DNA of 64,000 nt from Flavobacterium sp. HBTb2-11-1 (GCF_009826975.1 NZ_WUMO01000010.1:1-64000), one strand, 5' to 3'; positions 53,333-62,840 are shown, counted from the first letter of the stretch. Notes: a model not told the origin generated them from the sequence alone. Numbers and translations are program-made.

Positions 53333-53656
53333 GTGAAATGGATAACAATCATATTGTCGATTTACCTGATGGCATTATCTAATATGCCATGTGCAGATAT
53401 GGAAGTAAACAGTGCTATGCATAAAACAGCTCAGTTTGCGTCAGAAGACAATCATTCGCATGATAAAACAAATGATTTATGTTCTCCATTCTGTGCTTGC
53501 AATTGCTGTGGCGCACAAGTTTTAAGTTACCATTCTGCTGTAATTTTCGAATTTCCTAAAGCATACAATCAAATTTCAATAGCTTTACCAAGCTACAATT
53601 CTGTTTTTACTTCTAATTTCTACGGAAGTATTTGGCAACCCCCTCAGATAGCATAA
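53333..53656 (+). CDS. DUF6660 small exported Cys/His-rich peptide
   Basis: A 107-residue protein starting at GTG. Signal segment WITIILSIYLMALSNMPCA. The mature part has HSHDKTNDLCSPFCACNCCG, a cluster of potential metal ligands. Members of this small family are encoded ahead of cation-efflux RND genes in Bacteroidota. It may sense or bind metal in the periplasm. It precedes the pump gene by 108 nt. Confidence 0.75.
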   Translation: MKWITIILSIYLMALSNMPCADMEVNSAMHKTAQFASEDNHSHDKTNDLCSPFCACNCCGAQVLSYHSAVIFEFPKAYNQISIALPSYNSVFTSNFYGSIWQPPQIA

Positions 53657-53764
53657 TGATTATGCCTGTCCGATAAAGATCGGAAACGGGCGAGAGAGTT
53701 GTGGACTTTTCACACATTTACAGACAATTTAATTGTCTCATTTCTCACGTCATTATATATTCAA

Positions 53765-56700
53765 ATGTTAGATAAAATCATTCAGTTTAGTATACGAAAC
53801 AAATTCGTAATACTATTATTTACCCTTGCGCTTATAGCTTGGGGAAGTTATTCGCTTAAAAAGTTACCGCTCGATGCCCTTCCAGATGTAACCAACAATC
53901 AGGTTCAGATTATTACAACTTCGCCAACACTGGCAAGTCAGGAAGTCGAGCAATTAATTACGTATCCCTTAGAAAGAGCTGTAAAAACAGTTCCAAAAGT
54001 AATAGAACTTCGCAGTATTTCCCGTTTCGGATTATCCGTAGTAACTGTTGTTTTTGAAGACGATGTAGACATTTACTGGGCTCGTGAACAGATATTTCAG
54101 CGCTTAAAACAAGCCGAAGAAAACATTCCCGATTATGTAAATTCTCCTGAATTAGCGCCCATTTCGACAGGATTGGGAGAGATATACCAATATGACGTTT
54201 ATGCCAAAAAAGGCTACGAAAATAAATACAGTGCAATTGAATTGAGAACTATTCAAGATTGGATTATTATTCCACAATTGCAGGGAATTAAAGGCGTTGC
54301 CGAGGTAACTTCTTGGGGAGGAAAACTCAAACAGTTCGAAATTGCCGTAAACCCAAATATGCTCAATAGTTTGGGCGTTACGATTACCGAAATTTTTGAG
54401 GCGCTAGAAAAAAACAATCAAAATACGGGAGGCGCTTATATTGAAAAAGATCAGTATACCTATTTTATCCGCGGTGTCGGAATGGCTAAAGGCATAAAAG
54501 ATCTTGAAAATGTAGTGGTAAAAAACCGAAATGGTTCGCCTGTTTTGGTTCGAAATGTAGCACAGGTTCGCGAAGGCATTGCATTACGTTATGGAGCTTC
54601 GACCAAAGATGGAAAAGGTGAAATTGTTTCCGGAATGGTTTTAATGCTGAAAGGTGAAAATTCGAGCGCTGTTGTAAACCGTGTTCATGAAAAAATGGAG
54701 CAGATAAACAAAAGCCTTCCAGAAGGAGTGGTTGCCGAAGCTTTTATTGATAGAGGAAAACTCGTAGATAACTCTATTAGTACCGTTGCAAAGAATTTAT
54801 TAGAAGGAGCATTAATCGTCATTTTTGTCTTGATTTTATTCTTAGGAAATCTTCGTGCAGGACTCATTGTCGCTTCAGTAATTCCTCTGGCGATGCTGTT
54901 TGCCGTTATTTTAATGAATGCCTTTGGCGTAAGCGGAAACCTAATGAGTCTTGGTGCCATTGATTTCGGAATCATAGTCGACGGTGCCGTTATTATCGTG
55001 GAAGCCACGATGCATCATCTTCAGAAATTCAAAATTAAAAAGGAATTGACACAAGAAGAAATGGACATTGAGGTTTATAATTCGGCTTCAAAAATTAGAA
55101 ATAGTGCGGCTTTTGGCGAAATTATCATTTTAATAGTCTATTTGCCAATCCTAGCTTTAATCGGAACCGAAGGAAAAATGTTCAAGCCAATGGCTATGAC
55201 CGTTGGTTTTGCCATTATCGGAGCTTTTATTCTTTCTCTGACCTATATCCCGATGATGAGCGCTTTATTTCTTTCAAAAAAAACAGAGCATAAAGAAAAT
55301 TTCAGCGACCGCATGATGGCATGGTTAGAAAGCCTATATACTCCCTTATTGAAAAAAGCTTTAGAGTTTAAAAAAGTGGTGCTTTCAGTCGCTGTCGGAC
55401 TTTTTGCTTTTGCATTTATTGTTTTCCAAAACATGGGAGGCGAATTTATCCCAACAATCGAAGAAGGCGATTTGGCAATCAATGCCACTATTATGACGGG
55501 AAGTTCACTTACGCAGATGGTTGAAACTGCGACTAAATATGAACAGATTCTAAAAGCCAAATTCCCAGAAATCAAAACTATTGTGACCAAAATAGGAAGC
55601 GGTGAAATTCCAACCGATCCCATGCCAATTGAAAGTGGGGATTTGATTATTGTTTTAAAAGACAAGAAAGAATGGAGAAGCAAATACCGAAATTGGGAAG
55701 AAATCGCCAATGCCATGAAAAAGGAGATGGAAATTATTCCTGGTGCGAATATCGAGATTTCGCAACCCATTCAGATGCGTTTTAATGAATTAATGACAGG
55801 AAGCCGTTCTGATATTGCGATCAAGATTTTTGGAGACGATTTGGAAATACTGGATGCCAAAGCAGCAGAATTGATTTCGAAAATAAAAGGAATTGATGGA
55901 ATTGGAGATTTAAAAGCTGATAAAGTAACAGGATTGCCACAGATTACCATTAAATATGATTATGATAAAATTGCGCTGTATGGGCTGAATATTTCAGACA
56001 TTAACCAAATCATCCGTTCGTCTTTTGCGGGAGAAGTGGCAGGAAAAATTTATGACGAAAGCAAAAGGTTTGATGTTGTGGTGAGAATGGACGAAAACAA
56101 TCGTGGCGATATTACAGATGTGAGCAATTTGTTTATTCCGCTTCCAAGTGGCCAGCAAGTGCCGCTTTCGCAAGTTGCTTCTGTCGAATATGAGCAAGGC
56201 CCTGTACAAGTCATTCGCGAAGACGGAAAACGAAGAATAACGGTTGGATTAAATGTTCGCGGAAGAGACATTAAAAGTGTCGTAGAAGAAATTCAAGCAA
56301 AACTGGACAAAAGTTTCAAACTTCCAGCTGGTTATTATGTGACTTATGGAGGACAATTTGAAAATCTGATTGAAGCATCCAAAAGACTTTCTGTAGCCTT
56401 GCCAATTGCTTTAGGGCTTATTTTGGTCTTACTGTATTTTACTTTTAAAAGTGCCAAACAAGCGTTGCTAATTTTTAGTGCAATTCCATTATCGGCGATT
56501 GGAGGTGTTTTTGCGCTTTCGCTGAGAGGAATGCCCTTTAGTATTTCTGCTGGAATTGGTTTTATCGCTTTGTTCGGAATTGCCGTTCTAAACGGAATTG
56601 TACTGATTTCGTATTTCAATCAATTAAAAACAGAAGGAATTTCAGATCCGTTTCAAAGAATCTTGATTGGAACGAAAACACGTTTGCGTCCTGTTTTAAT

Positions 56701-56905
56701 GACCGCAGCCGTAGCTTCATTAGGATTTCTGCCAATGGCATTATCCACAAGCGGCGGAGCAGAAGTGCAAAAACCGCTAGCAACCGTAGTAATCGGCGGA
56801 TTAATTTCAGCGACTTTATTAACCTTAATTGTTTTGCCAATTTTGTATTTATTGTTGGAGAAGTTTAACCGCAAAGAGCGCAAAGATTTACGCGAAGAAC
56901 GCTAA
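53765..56905 (+). CDS. czcA: CzcA-type heavy-metal RND efflux pump
   Basis: A 1046-residue inner-membrane pump with twelve TM helices and two large periplasmic loops. TM4 carries D400, D406 and E413 in LGAIDFGIIVDGAVIIVEA, with the same spacing as the essential D402/D408/E415 of CzcA. This signature marks pumps for Zn, Cd or Co rather than CusA-type Cu/Ag pumps. The start is ATG 53765 (MLDKIIQFSIRNKF); an upstream TTG at 53699 would add 22 unlikely residues. The last 13 residues (NRKERKDLREER) come from a palindromic repeat that runs past the stop codon. Confidence 0.92.
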   Translation: MLDKIIQFSIRNKFVILLFTLALIAWGSYSLKKLPLDALPDVTNNQVQIITTSPTLASQEVEQLITYPLERAVKTVPKVIELRSISRFGLSVVTVVFEDDVDIYWAREQIFQRLKQAEENIPDYVNSPELAPISTGLGEIYQYDVYAKKGYENKYSAIELRTIQDWIIIPQLQGIKGVAEVTSWGGKLKQFEIAVNPNMLNSLGVTITEIFEALEKNNQNTGGAYIEKDQYTYFIRGVGMAKGIKDLENVVVKNRNGSPVLVRNVAQVREGIALRYGASTKDGKGEIVSGMVLMLKGENSSAVVNRVHEKMEQINKSLPEGVVAEAFIDRGKLVDNSISTVAKNLLEGALIVIFVLILFLGNLRAGLIVASVIPLAMLFAVILMNAFGVSGNLMSLGAIDFGIIVDGAVIIVEATMHHLQKFKIKKELTQEEMDIEVYNSASKIRNSAAFGEIIILIVYLPILALIGTEGKMFKPMAMTVGFAIIGAFILSLTYIPMMSALFLSKKTEHKENFSDRMMAWLESLYTPLLKKALEFKKVVLSVAVGLFAFAFIVFQNMGGEFIPTIEEGDLAINATIMTGSSLTQMVETATKYEQILKAKFPEIKTIVTKIGSGEIPTDPMPIESGDLIIVLKDKKEWRSKYRNWEEIANAMKKEMEIIPGANIEISQPIQMRFNELMTGSRSDIAIKIFGDDLEILDAKAAELISKIKGIDGIGDLKADKVTGLPQITIKYDYDKIALYGLNISDINQIIRSSFAGEVAGKIYDESKRFDVVVRMDENNRGDITDVSNLFIPLPSGQQVPLSQVASVEYEQGPVQVIREDGKRRITVGLNVRGRDIKSVVEEIQAKLDKSFKLPAGYYVTYGGQFENLIEASKRLSVALPIALGLILVLLYFTFKSAKQALLIFSAIPLSAIGGVFALSLRGMPFSISAGIGFIALFGIAVLNGIVLISYFNQLKTEGISDPFQRILIGTKTRLRPVLMTAAVASLGFLPMALSTSGGAEVQKPLATVVIGGLISATLLTLIVLPILYLLLEKFNRKERKDLREER

Positions 56906-56997
56906 GAAAAATTTAAAGAAAATGAAAAAGTTATTATACAGTTTAAGAAAAATAACCTTTGCGAACTTCGCGCTTCTTTTGCGAACTTTGCGGTTAA
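56865..56997. repeat. Coding palindromic repeat at the czcA-tolC junction
   Basis: The left arm ttaaccgcaaagagcgcaaa (56865-56908 overall) encodes the pump C-terminus. The right arm (56953-56997, ending gcgaactttgcggtta) encodes part of the TolC-like signal peptide. The TolC ATG (56922) lies in the loop. Confidence 0.85.
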
Positions 56998-58169
56998 TTG
57001 CGTTTCTATTGGTTGCCTTACCCTTGCAAGCACAGCAAATGATAAGTCTGGAAAAAGCCATAGAACTAGCAAAATCAAACAACATCGATTTAAAAATTGC
57101 CGATAAAGAAATCGAAAAACAAACCGTTCTCAAAAAAGCAGCTTTTCAACCAGATCCTTTGCAAGTACAGTATCAGGGCGGTCAGTTCAATAGTGCCGAT
57201 TTTGACCATAATGTTTCGGTACAGCAGTTTTTTCCTCTAGGAAATATTACAAAAGCCAACCGACAATTGCAGGAAGAATTAGCTAAACTCGCCGAAAAAC
57301 GAAAAGCTTTGTCTTCTTATGAAATCGAAAAAGCGGTTACATTGGCGTATTATCAATATTTGTATGGCGTTTCGATACAGAAACTCAATTCAGAATTGAA
57401 TGATATTTATACGAAATTCCTAAAGAACGCTGAACTGCGTTTTAAAACAGGGGAAAGCGGAAACATTGAAGTCATCAGCGCCAAAGCGAAAGTAAAAGAA
57501 ATTGAAACCCAGAAAGCACAGTTAGAGTACGATTTGGCGATTTATCAGAAACAATTGCAGTTTTTCATTCAGACCGATGAAAATATAGTTCCGGATTCAA
57601 ATACGGCTTTGCAATATGTTTTAATAGAAAATCAGGAAAATACAAAAGCGGAGACTTTAATGACCGACTTTTATCAGCAGCAGATTTCAGTTTATCAGAA
57701 AGAAGCAGGAACATTTAAAGCTTTACGTACGCCAAAAATCGGTTTAGGCTATTTTGCGCAAACTATAAATACAGAATCTTTGTTTCAGGGTTTTACAGCA
57801 GGATTACAGATTCCGTTGTTTGGAGGCGTTAATACAACTAAAGCAAAAGCGGCAGAAATCAGTATCTCTCAGTCGCAAATGGCTTTGGATAAAAACAAAA
57901 TGATGCTAAATCTGCAAAGAGAAGAACTGCAAAACAATTTTCAAAAACAGCAGAAGAATCTAAATTATTATAAAAATGAAGGTTTGCATTATGCCGACCA
58001 GATTATCGAAACAGCTCAGAAAAGTTATGCCAATGGCGATATGAGTTATTGGTCGTACATTAGTTTCTTAAATCAGGCAATTGACATTAAGAAACAATTT
58101 GCGGAGGCAACGCACAGCTACAATCAAAGTGCCATCGAACTTCAATTTCCAACTATCAAAAACAATTAA
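56922..58169 (+). CDS. TolC/CzcC-family outer-membrane efflux protein
   Basis: A 415-residue outer-membrane factor. Two TolC repeats are visible: ISLEKAIELAKSNNIDLKIADKEIEKQ and, in the second half, TAGLQIPLFGGVNTTKAKAAEISI. A signal peptide (residues 1-38, LRKITFANFALLLRTLRLIAF then LLVALPLQAQQ) comes largely from a repeat arm. I start at ATG 56922; the long in-frame extension upstream to 56829 is repeat-derived and overlaps czcA. It gives the pump a channel through the outer membrane. Confidence 0.9.
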   Translation: MKKLLYSLRKITFANFALLLRTLRLIAFLLVALPLQAQQMISLEKAIELAKSNNIDLKIADKEIEKQTVLKKAAFQPDPLQVQYQGGQFNSADFDHNVSVQQFFPLGNITKANRQLQEELAKLAEKRKALSSYEIEKAVTLAYYQYLYGVSIQKLNSELNDIYTKFLKNAELRFKTGESGNIEVISAKAKVKEIETQKAQLEYDLAIYQKQLQFFIQTDENIVPDSNTALQYVLIENQENTKAETLMTDFYQQQISVYQKEAGTFKALRTPKIGLGYFAQTINTESLFQGFTAGLQIPLFGGVNTTKAKAAEISISQSQMALDKNKMMLNLQREELQNNFQKQQKNLNYYKNEGLHYADQIIETAQKSYANGDMSYWSYISFLNQAIDIKKQFAEATHSYNQSAIELQFPTIKNN

Positions 58170-58171
58170 AA

Positions 58172-59449
58172 ATGAAAAATATATCTGAAAATAATTTAAC
58201 CGCAAAGAGCGCAAAGATTTTAACGCAAAGTTCGCAAAGTTTAATTTCCTTGCGTGCCTTGCTCCCGATAGCTATCGGGATTGCGCTCTTTGCGGTTACC
58301 TTAATTAGTTGTAGCGAAAAAAAGACAGAAGAACCACAGGAAGAAGAAAAAGAAACGACAGAAGTGGTGTTAACGGTTTCGCAATACAAAACTGTGGGGA
58401 TTGAAACAGGAAACGTGGAAGACCGAAATCTGAATAAAATCATCAAAGCGAATGGCTATACAACTGTTCCGCCACAAAATTCTGCTGAGGTTTCGACTTT
58501 AATTGGCGGAACGGTTAAGGATATTTTTGTTTTGGAAGGAACATTTGTAAACAAAGGAAAAGTTTTGGCAACCATTCAAAATTTGGAAGTTATCGGAATG
58601 CAGGAAGATTACCAATCAGCAATTGCTAATGTGGAATATCTGCAATTGGAATACAATCGTCAGAAAACATTAAGCGAAGAAAATGTGAATCCGAGAAAGA
58701 CTTTTCAGGAAGTAAAAGCCAAATTAGCTGCAGAAAGAGCTCGTGCACAAGCGGCAAAAAACAAGTTGGATGCTTTGCACGTGAATACAAAAGGAACAAC
58801 TTCTGTTGTGCCGATTGTTTCGCCTATAAAGGGTTTTGTTGGAAAAATCAATATTGCAAAAGGTGCTTTTGCGAATACAGGGGTTTCGCTTTTTGAAGTG
58901 GTTGACAACAGTCAGATGCATTTGGATTTGAATGTGTATGAAAAAGATTTAGGATCCATTTCGATTGGTCAGGTGATTGATTTTGTTTTAACCAATCAGT
59001 CGAATAGATCGATTAAAGGGAAGATTTTCGGAATCAATAAATCTTTTTCAAACGAAAGTAAAACCGTTGCCGTTCACGCTAAAATCGATCCCGCTGATGC
59101 AAAAGGCCTGATTCCAGGAATGTATGTTTCAGCGAATATCAATATTGTTAATGCGACTGTTCCAGCGCTTCCAAAAGATGCTGTTGTCAAAAATGCAGAT
59201 AAATATTTTGTATTTGTTCAAGAAGATGAGAAAGCCGAAGAAAAACACGATCATAAAGAAGGTGAAAAAGAAGAAGTACACGAGCATGAGGTGCATTTTA
59301 AAGCGCTAGAAGTAATCCCGGGAACAACTGATTTAGGTTTTACCGAAGTAAAGTTTGTAAATGATGTTCCAGCCAATGCTAAAATTGTGACAAAAGGTGC
59401 ATTTTATCTGCTTTCCGCAATGAAGGGCGGAGGAGAGCATACGCATTAG
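58172..59449 (+). CDS. czcB: Periplasmic adaptor (CzcB/HlyD family) lipoprotein
   Basis: A 425-residue membrane-fusion protein. Cys47 in AVTLISC is a lipobox, preceded by a repeat-encoded hydrophobic core. The mature part has the barrel/lipoyl segments (GGTVKDIFVLEGTFVNKGKVLATIQNLEVI and VSPIKGFVGKINIAKGAFANTG) with a helical hairpin between. A His/Glu-rich insert (HDHKEGEKEEVHEHEVHF, about 353-372) suggests metal binding. It starts 2 nt after the TolC stop codon. It links pump and channel. Confidence 0.9.
   Translation: MKNISENNLTAKSAKILTQSSQSLISLRALLPIAIGIALFAVTLISCSEKKTEEPQEEEKETTEVVLTVSQYKTVGIETGNVEDRNLNKIIKANGYTTVPPQNSAEVSTLIGGTVKDIFVLEGTFVNKGKVLATIQNLEVIGMQEDYQSAIANVEYLQLEYNRQKTLSEENVNPRKTFQEVKAKLAAERARAQAAKNKLDALHVNTKGTTSVVPIVSPIKGFVGKINIAKGAFANTGVSLFEVVDNSQMHLDLNVYEKDLGSISIGQVIDFVLTNQSNRSIKGKIFGINKSFSNESKTVAVHAKIDPADAKGLIPGMYVSANINIVNATVPALPKDAVVKNADKYFVFVQEDEKAEEKHDHKEGEKEEVHEHEVHFKALEVIPGTTDLGFTEVKFVNDVPANAKIVTKGAFYLLSAMKGGGEHTH
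58197..58298. repeat. Coding palindromic repeat in the adaptor signal peptide
   Basis: An 18-bp perfect inverted repeat taaccgcaaagagcgcaa (58197-58214 with 58281-58298) encloses the 16-bp palindrome cccgatagctatcggg (58264-58279). It lies wholly in the adaptor gene, residues 9-43. Confidence 0.9.
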
Positions 59450-59457
59450 GAAGTGGT

Positions 59458-59905
59458 TTTGCCACGAAGACGCTAAGGCGCTAATTTTTTTTGAGATGCT
59501 AAGTTGCTAATATACTATGGCGCTAAGTTTTTTTTGTTGGAGTGAAATTTGCTCGCAAAGGCGCCAAGTCGCAAAGTTTTTTTTAAAGATTTAATGAATA
59601 TAATTTGAGTTGCCTCCAGCTAAAGCTGACGGAAATTGAAAATAAGTTTTGCTACAGATTTAATGGATTAACATGATTTTTATTTAGCAAAGATTTAGTA
59701 GATTTTTTAAAATCCTTCCAATCCTTTTAATCTGTGGCAAAAAAAACTTTGCGTCTTTGCGAGATTAAAATATACATTACGCTGATCCTTCGACTCCGCT
59801 CAGGAAGACAAACAGCGCTTTAACCATTTTTCAAAAAAAAACTTTGCGGCTCTGCGACTTTGCGAGATTAAAAAAAACTTTGTGCCTTAGTGCCTTTGTG
59901 GCAAT
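59458..59905. repeat. Layered repeat block between adaptor and P-type ATPase
   Basis: The outer arms gccacgaagacgctaagg (59461) and ccttagtgcctttgtggc (59885) pair. Within, ctcgcaaaggcgccaagtcg (59552) pairs with ctgcgactttgcgag (59852). Innermost, gctacagatttaatggatt (59651) pairs with aatccttttaatctgtggc (59720). A ccagctaaagctgac copy is at 59616 and gatccttcgactccgctcag at 59784. No gene lies in this 549-nt gap. Confidence 0.75.
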
Positions 59906-59998
59906 GAACTTTACCGCAAAATGCTTAAATTTAGAACATTATTTAAACAGAGTTTCAGAACAGCAAAAACATGAAACCAGAAATATGAAACTGAAAAA

Positions 59999-61999
59999 AT
60001 GATACATCAAGATAAAGAAATAAAAACTGCAAAAAATAAAGCCAAACCTTCCTGCTGTTGTTCACATGACGAACCCGTACATTCTGATAATGACGGACAC
60101 GACCACGGAGGACATGACCATGAACACAATGCAACCGGTAATCTATTTAAATTGTTTCTACCATCCATTATATCTTTTGTTTTATTGATTATCGGAATTG
60201 GTTTTGATAATTATTTTCCGCAAGAATGGTTTACGGGATATGTTAGGATTGCGTGGTATGCGATTGCATATCTTCCCGTCGGACTACCAGTTTTAAGAGA
60301 AGCTTACGAAAGCATTATAAAAGGAGATATTTTCTCGGAGTTTTTCCTCATGTGTATTGCTACAATCGGAGCATTTGCCATTGGAGAATACCCTGAAGGT
60401 GTTGCTGTTATGCTGTTTTATACAATAGGAGAAACTTTTCAGGGAATGGCAGTTAACAGAGCAAAATCGAGTATTAAAAGTCTGCTGGATCAGCGTCCCG
60501 ATGAGGTTCATATATTAGAAAACAATGTCGCAGTAAAAGTAAAAGCTAAAGAGGTACAGATTGGAGCGATTATTCAGCTTAAAGCTGGAGAAAAATTAGG
60601 TTTGGATGGTGAATTATTATCAGATTCTGCTTCATTCAATACAGCGGCTTTAACGGGAGAAAGTAAGCCCGATACTAAGAAGAAAGGCGAAACTGTTTTG
60701 GCAGGAATGATAAATGGCAATGCAATTGCCGAAGTAAAAGTAACAACCGCTTACAGCGACAGTAAATTGTCTAAAATTCTGGAGCTGGTACAAAATGCTA
60801 CGACCAAAAAAGCGCCTGCCGAATTGTTTATCAGAAAGTTTGCGAAAATTTATACGCCAATTGTGGTGTTTTTAGCAATTGGAATTTGTTTGATTCCGAT
60901 GGTTTTTGTTGATGATTATGTTTTTACTGATTGGCTTTATAGATCGTTGGTTTTTCTTGTGATTTCTTGTCCGTGCGCTTTGGTTATTAGTATTCCGCTT
61001 GGATATTTTGGCGGAATTGGCGCTGCGAGCAGAAACGGAATCCTGTTTAAAGGAAGTAATTTCCTTGACAGTATTTCGACGATTCAGAATGTCGTGGTAG
61101 ACAAAACAGGAACCATGACCGAAGGCGTTTTTAAAGTTCAAGAAGTCATTATAAAACCTGAATTTGATAAAAACGAAATTCTAAGATTGGTTAACGCTCT
61201 TGAAAACAGAAGTACGCATCCTGTGGCAACAGCAATCCATAATCATGTTGGACCAATTGACGCTTCAGTAGAATTAAAAAATATTGAAGAAATTTCAGGC
61301 CACGGATTAAAAGCTTTTTACAACGGAAAAGAATTGCATGTAGGTAACTTTAAATTGTTGGATAAATATTCGATTTTGTATGATATTGATCCGTCCTCAA
61401 TCGTTTATACTACAATTGCCATTGCTTTTGATAGAAAATTTGCAGGCTATTTGACTATTGCAGATGAAATTAAAGCAGATGCAAAAGAAACTGTTTCTAA
61501 ACTAAAATCTTTAGGAGTAAAATTGACCATGTTAAGTGGAGATAAAGCAAACGTTGTTCAATTTGTGGCAGATAAACTGGGAATCACAAAAGCTTTTGGT
61601 GATTTGCTTCCAGAAGATAAAGTGGATAAAGTCAACGAAATTAAAGCAAAAAACGAAACGATTGCTTTTGTAGGGGATGGAGTAAATGATGCCCCTGTAA
61701 TTGCGTTAAGTACGGTTGGAATTGCGATGGGAGGTTTAGGAAGCGATGCTGCAATAGAAACTGCCGATGTGGTTATTCAAGATGATAAACCTAGCAAAAT
61801 TGCAATGGCAATCAATATTGGGAAACAAACCAAAAAGATTGTCTGGCAGAATATTACTTTGGCATTCGTAGTTAAAGCTTTTGTCTTAATTCTTGGTGCG
61901 GGTGGACTTGCCACAATGTGGGAAGCTGTTTTTGCAGATGTTGGAGTGGCGTTATTAGCCATTTTGAATGCGGTTAGGATTCAGAGGATGAGGTTCTAG
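59999..61999 (+). CDS. Heavy-metal P-type ATPase (Zn/Cd type)
   Basis: A 666-residue P1B ATPase. CPC (C324-P-C326) in VISCPCALVIS, phosphorylated D368 in DKTGTMTEG, TGES in AALTGESKPD and GDGVNDAP are all present. Eight TM helices are expected. Instead of a ferredoxin-like HMA domain the N-terminus has a Cys/His-rich strip (residues 18-45, CCCSHDEP then DGHDHGGHDHEHN). CPC plus histidine strips fits Zn/Cd/Pb export. It follows the RND operon and probably moves metal from cytosol to periplasm for that pump to expel. Confidence 0.93.
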   Translation: MIHQDKEIKTAKNKAKPSCCCSHDEPVHSDNDGHDHGGHDHEHNATGNLFKLFLPSIISFVLLIIGIGFDNYFPQEWFTGYVRIAWYAIAYLPVGLPVLREAYESIIKGDIFSEFFLMCIATIGAFAIGEYPEGVAVMLFYTIGETFQGMAVNRAKSSIKSLLDQRPDEVHILENNVAVKVKAKEVQIGAIIQLKAGEKLGLDGELLSDSASFNTAALTGESKPDTKKKGETVLAGMINGNAIAEVKVTTAYSDSKLSKILELVQNATTKKAPAELFIRKFAKIYTPIVVFLAIGICLIPMVFVDDYVFTDWLYRSLVFLVISCPCALVISIPLGYFGGIGAASRNGILFKGSNFLDSISTIQNVVVDKTGTMTEGVFKVQEVIIKPEFDKNEILRLVNALENRSTHPVATAIHNHVGPIDASVELKNIEEISGHGLKAFYNGKELHVGNFKLLDKYSILYDIDPSSIVYTTIAIAFDRKFAGYLTIADEIKADAKETVSKLKSLGVKLTMLSGDKANVVQFVADKLGITKAFGDLLPEDKVDKVNEIKAKNETIAFVGDGVNDAPVIALSTVGIAMGGLGSDAAIETADVVIQDDKPSKIAMAINIGKQTKKIVWQNITLAFVVKAFVLILGAGGLATMWEAVFADVGVALLAILNAVRIQRMRF

Positions 62000-62019
62000 A
62001 AAACTAATTTAAAGTTTAA

Positions 62020-62095
62020 AAATCTCTTAAATCTGCTAAATCTGCGAGAGACAAGAAATAATTTTCTAGCAGATTTAGCAGGTTTGGCAGATTTT
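62020..62095. repeat. Inverted repeat of the agatttagcag family
   Basis: Arms near 62027-62049 (ttaaatctgctaaatctgcg) and 62067-62090 (agcagatttagcaggtttgg) pair. It lies between convergent genes and may serve as terminator hairpin. Confidence 0.78.
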
Positions 62096-62099
62096 GGAA

Positions 62100-62750
62100 T
62101 TAAAATTTTAGATTAACAATGCTTTCGTCATGTTCTAATGTTATTTCGATCGGATTACTTTCAGAAGGAATTTGAGTTGGATACCAATTTCTAGTAGGCT
62201 GTACCAGAATCAATAAACCTTCATGATCGCCAATTGCAGCAAATTTATCGGTATTAGTATTTTGAGAGAAGAAATGCAGTCCGTGTTCTTTGATTAATTG
62301 TTTTCCCAATTGTAATGGACTTTCGGTAACAATTCCGATTTCGCTAATATTTAAAATCGAAGCAGAATTAAACTCGCCAACTTGTTCATTATTAAGATCA
62401 TGTCGAGCAATGAATTCGAGTAAATTTCCGTTGTGATCGAAGAAATATATAGAATGTGCATTCCAATTTTCGAAATTGGTAACGACGCTTTTATCTTCTA
62501 AAACAATTAAATCTACTTTGCCTTTGCACCATTGAATAGCTTCTTCAAGCTGATTTTCAGGAATATTAAAAGCAAAATGATATATGGAATTAAAATCTGG
62601 ATCTTCAACAAATTTTAAAATAGAAGTTCCAGCCTGAAATGTTATCGATTTTTGATCGCTTTCTAAAATGAAAAGGCCAAAAATGTTCTGATAAAATGCT
62701 TTCGTTTTTTGAATATCGTTTGTTTTAATTTGTATCTGATCTATTCTCAT
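62100..62750 (-). CDS. VOC (glyoxalase/bleomycin resistance) family protein
   Basis: A 216-residue protein of two VOC-like halves. First half: IDQIQIKTNDIQKTKAFYQNIFGL to FFDHNGNLLEFIARHD (about 3-115), a standard domain. Second half from about 127 (ISEIGIVTESPLQLGKQLIKEHGL) is more divergent. Conserved H and E residues at metal positions (YHFAFN, NLLEF) are partly kept. Substrate unknown. A good standard promoter lies at 62796-62823. Confidence 0.85.
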   Translation of the reverse strand: MRIDQIQIKTNDIQKTKAFYQNIFGLFILESDQKSITFQAGTSILKFVEDPDFNSIYHFAFNIPENQLEEAIQWCKGKVDLIVLEDKSVVTNFENWNAHSIYFFDHNGNLLEFIARHDLNNEQVGEFNSASILNISEIGIVTESPLQLGKQLIKEHGLHFFSQNTNTDKFAAIGDHEGLLILVQPTRNWYPTQIPSESNPIEITLEHDESIVNLKF

Positions 62751-62795
62751 GGCAGTAAATTTTTATAAAAGAAAAAGCTTCTTTTGTGTTCTAGT

Positions 62796-62823
62796 CAAAT
62801 TTAAGAAATGCCAATAATATCAA
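62796..62823 (-). promoter_or_regulatory. Standard Bacteroidota promoter of the VOC gene
   Basis: Minus strand: TTG (62823-62821), 17 nt, TAAATTTG (62803-62796), an exact match to the TTG-N17-TAnnTTTG layout, 45 nt before the ATG. Confidence 0.6.
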
Positions 62824-62840
62824 GGTTAAAGAGTAGAAAT

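Noticed and set aside
56829..56921. 31-residue N-terminal extension of the TolC-like protein
   Set aside because: It overlaps czcA, is encoded by a repeat, and would bury the signal peptide.
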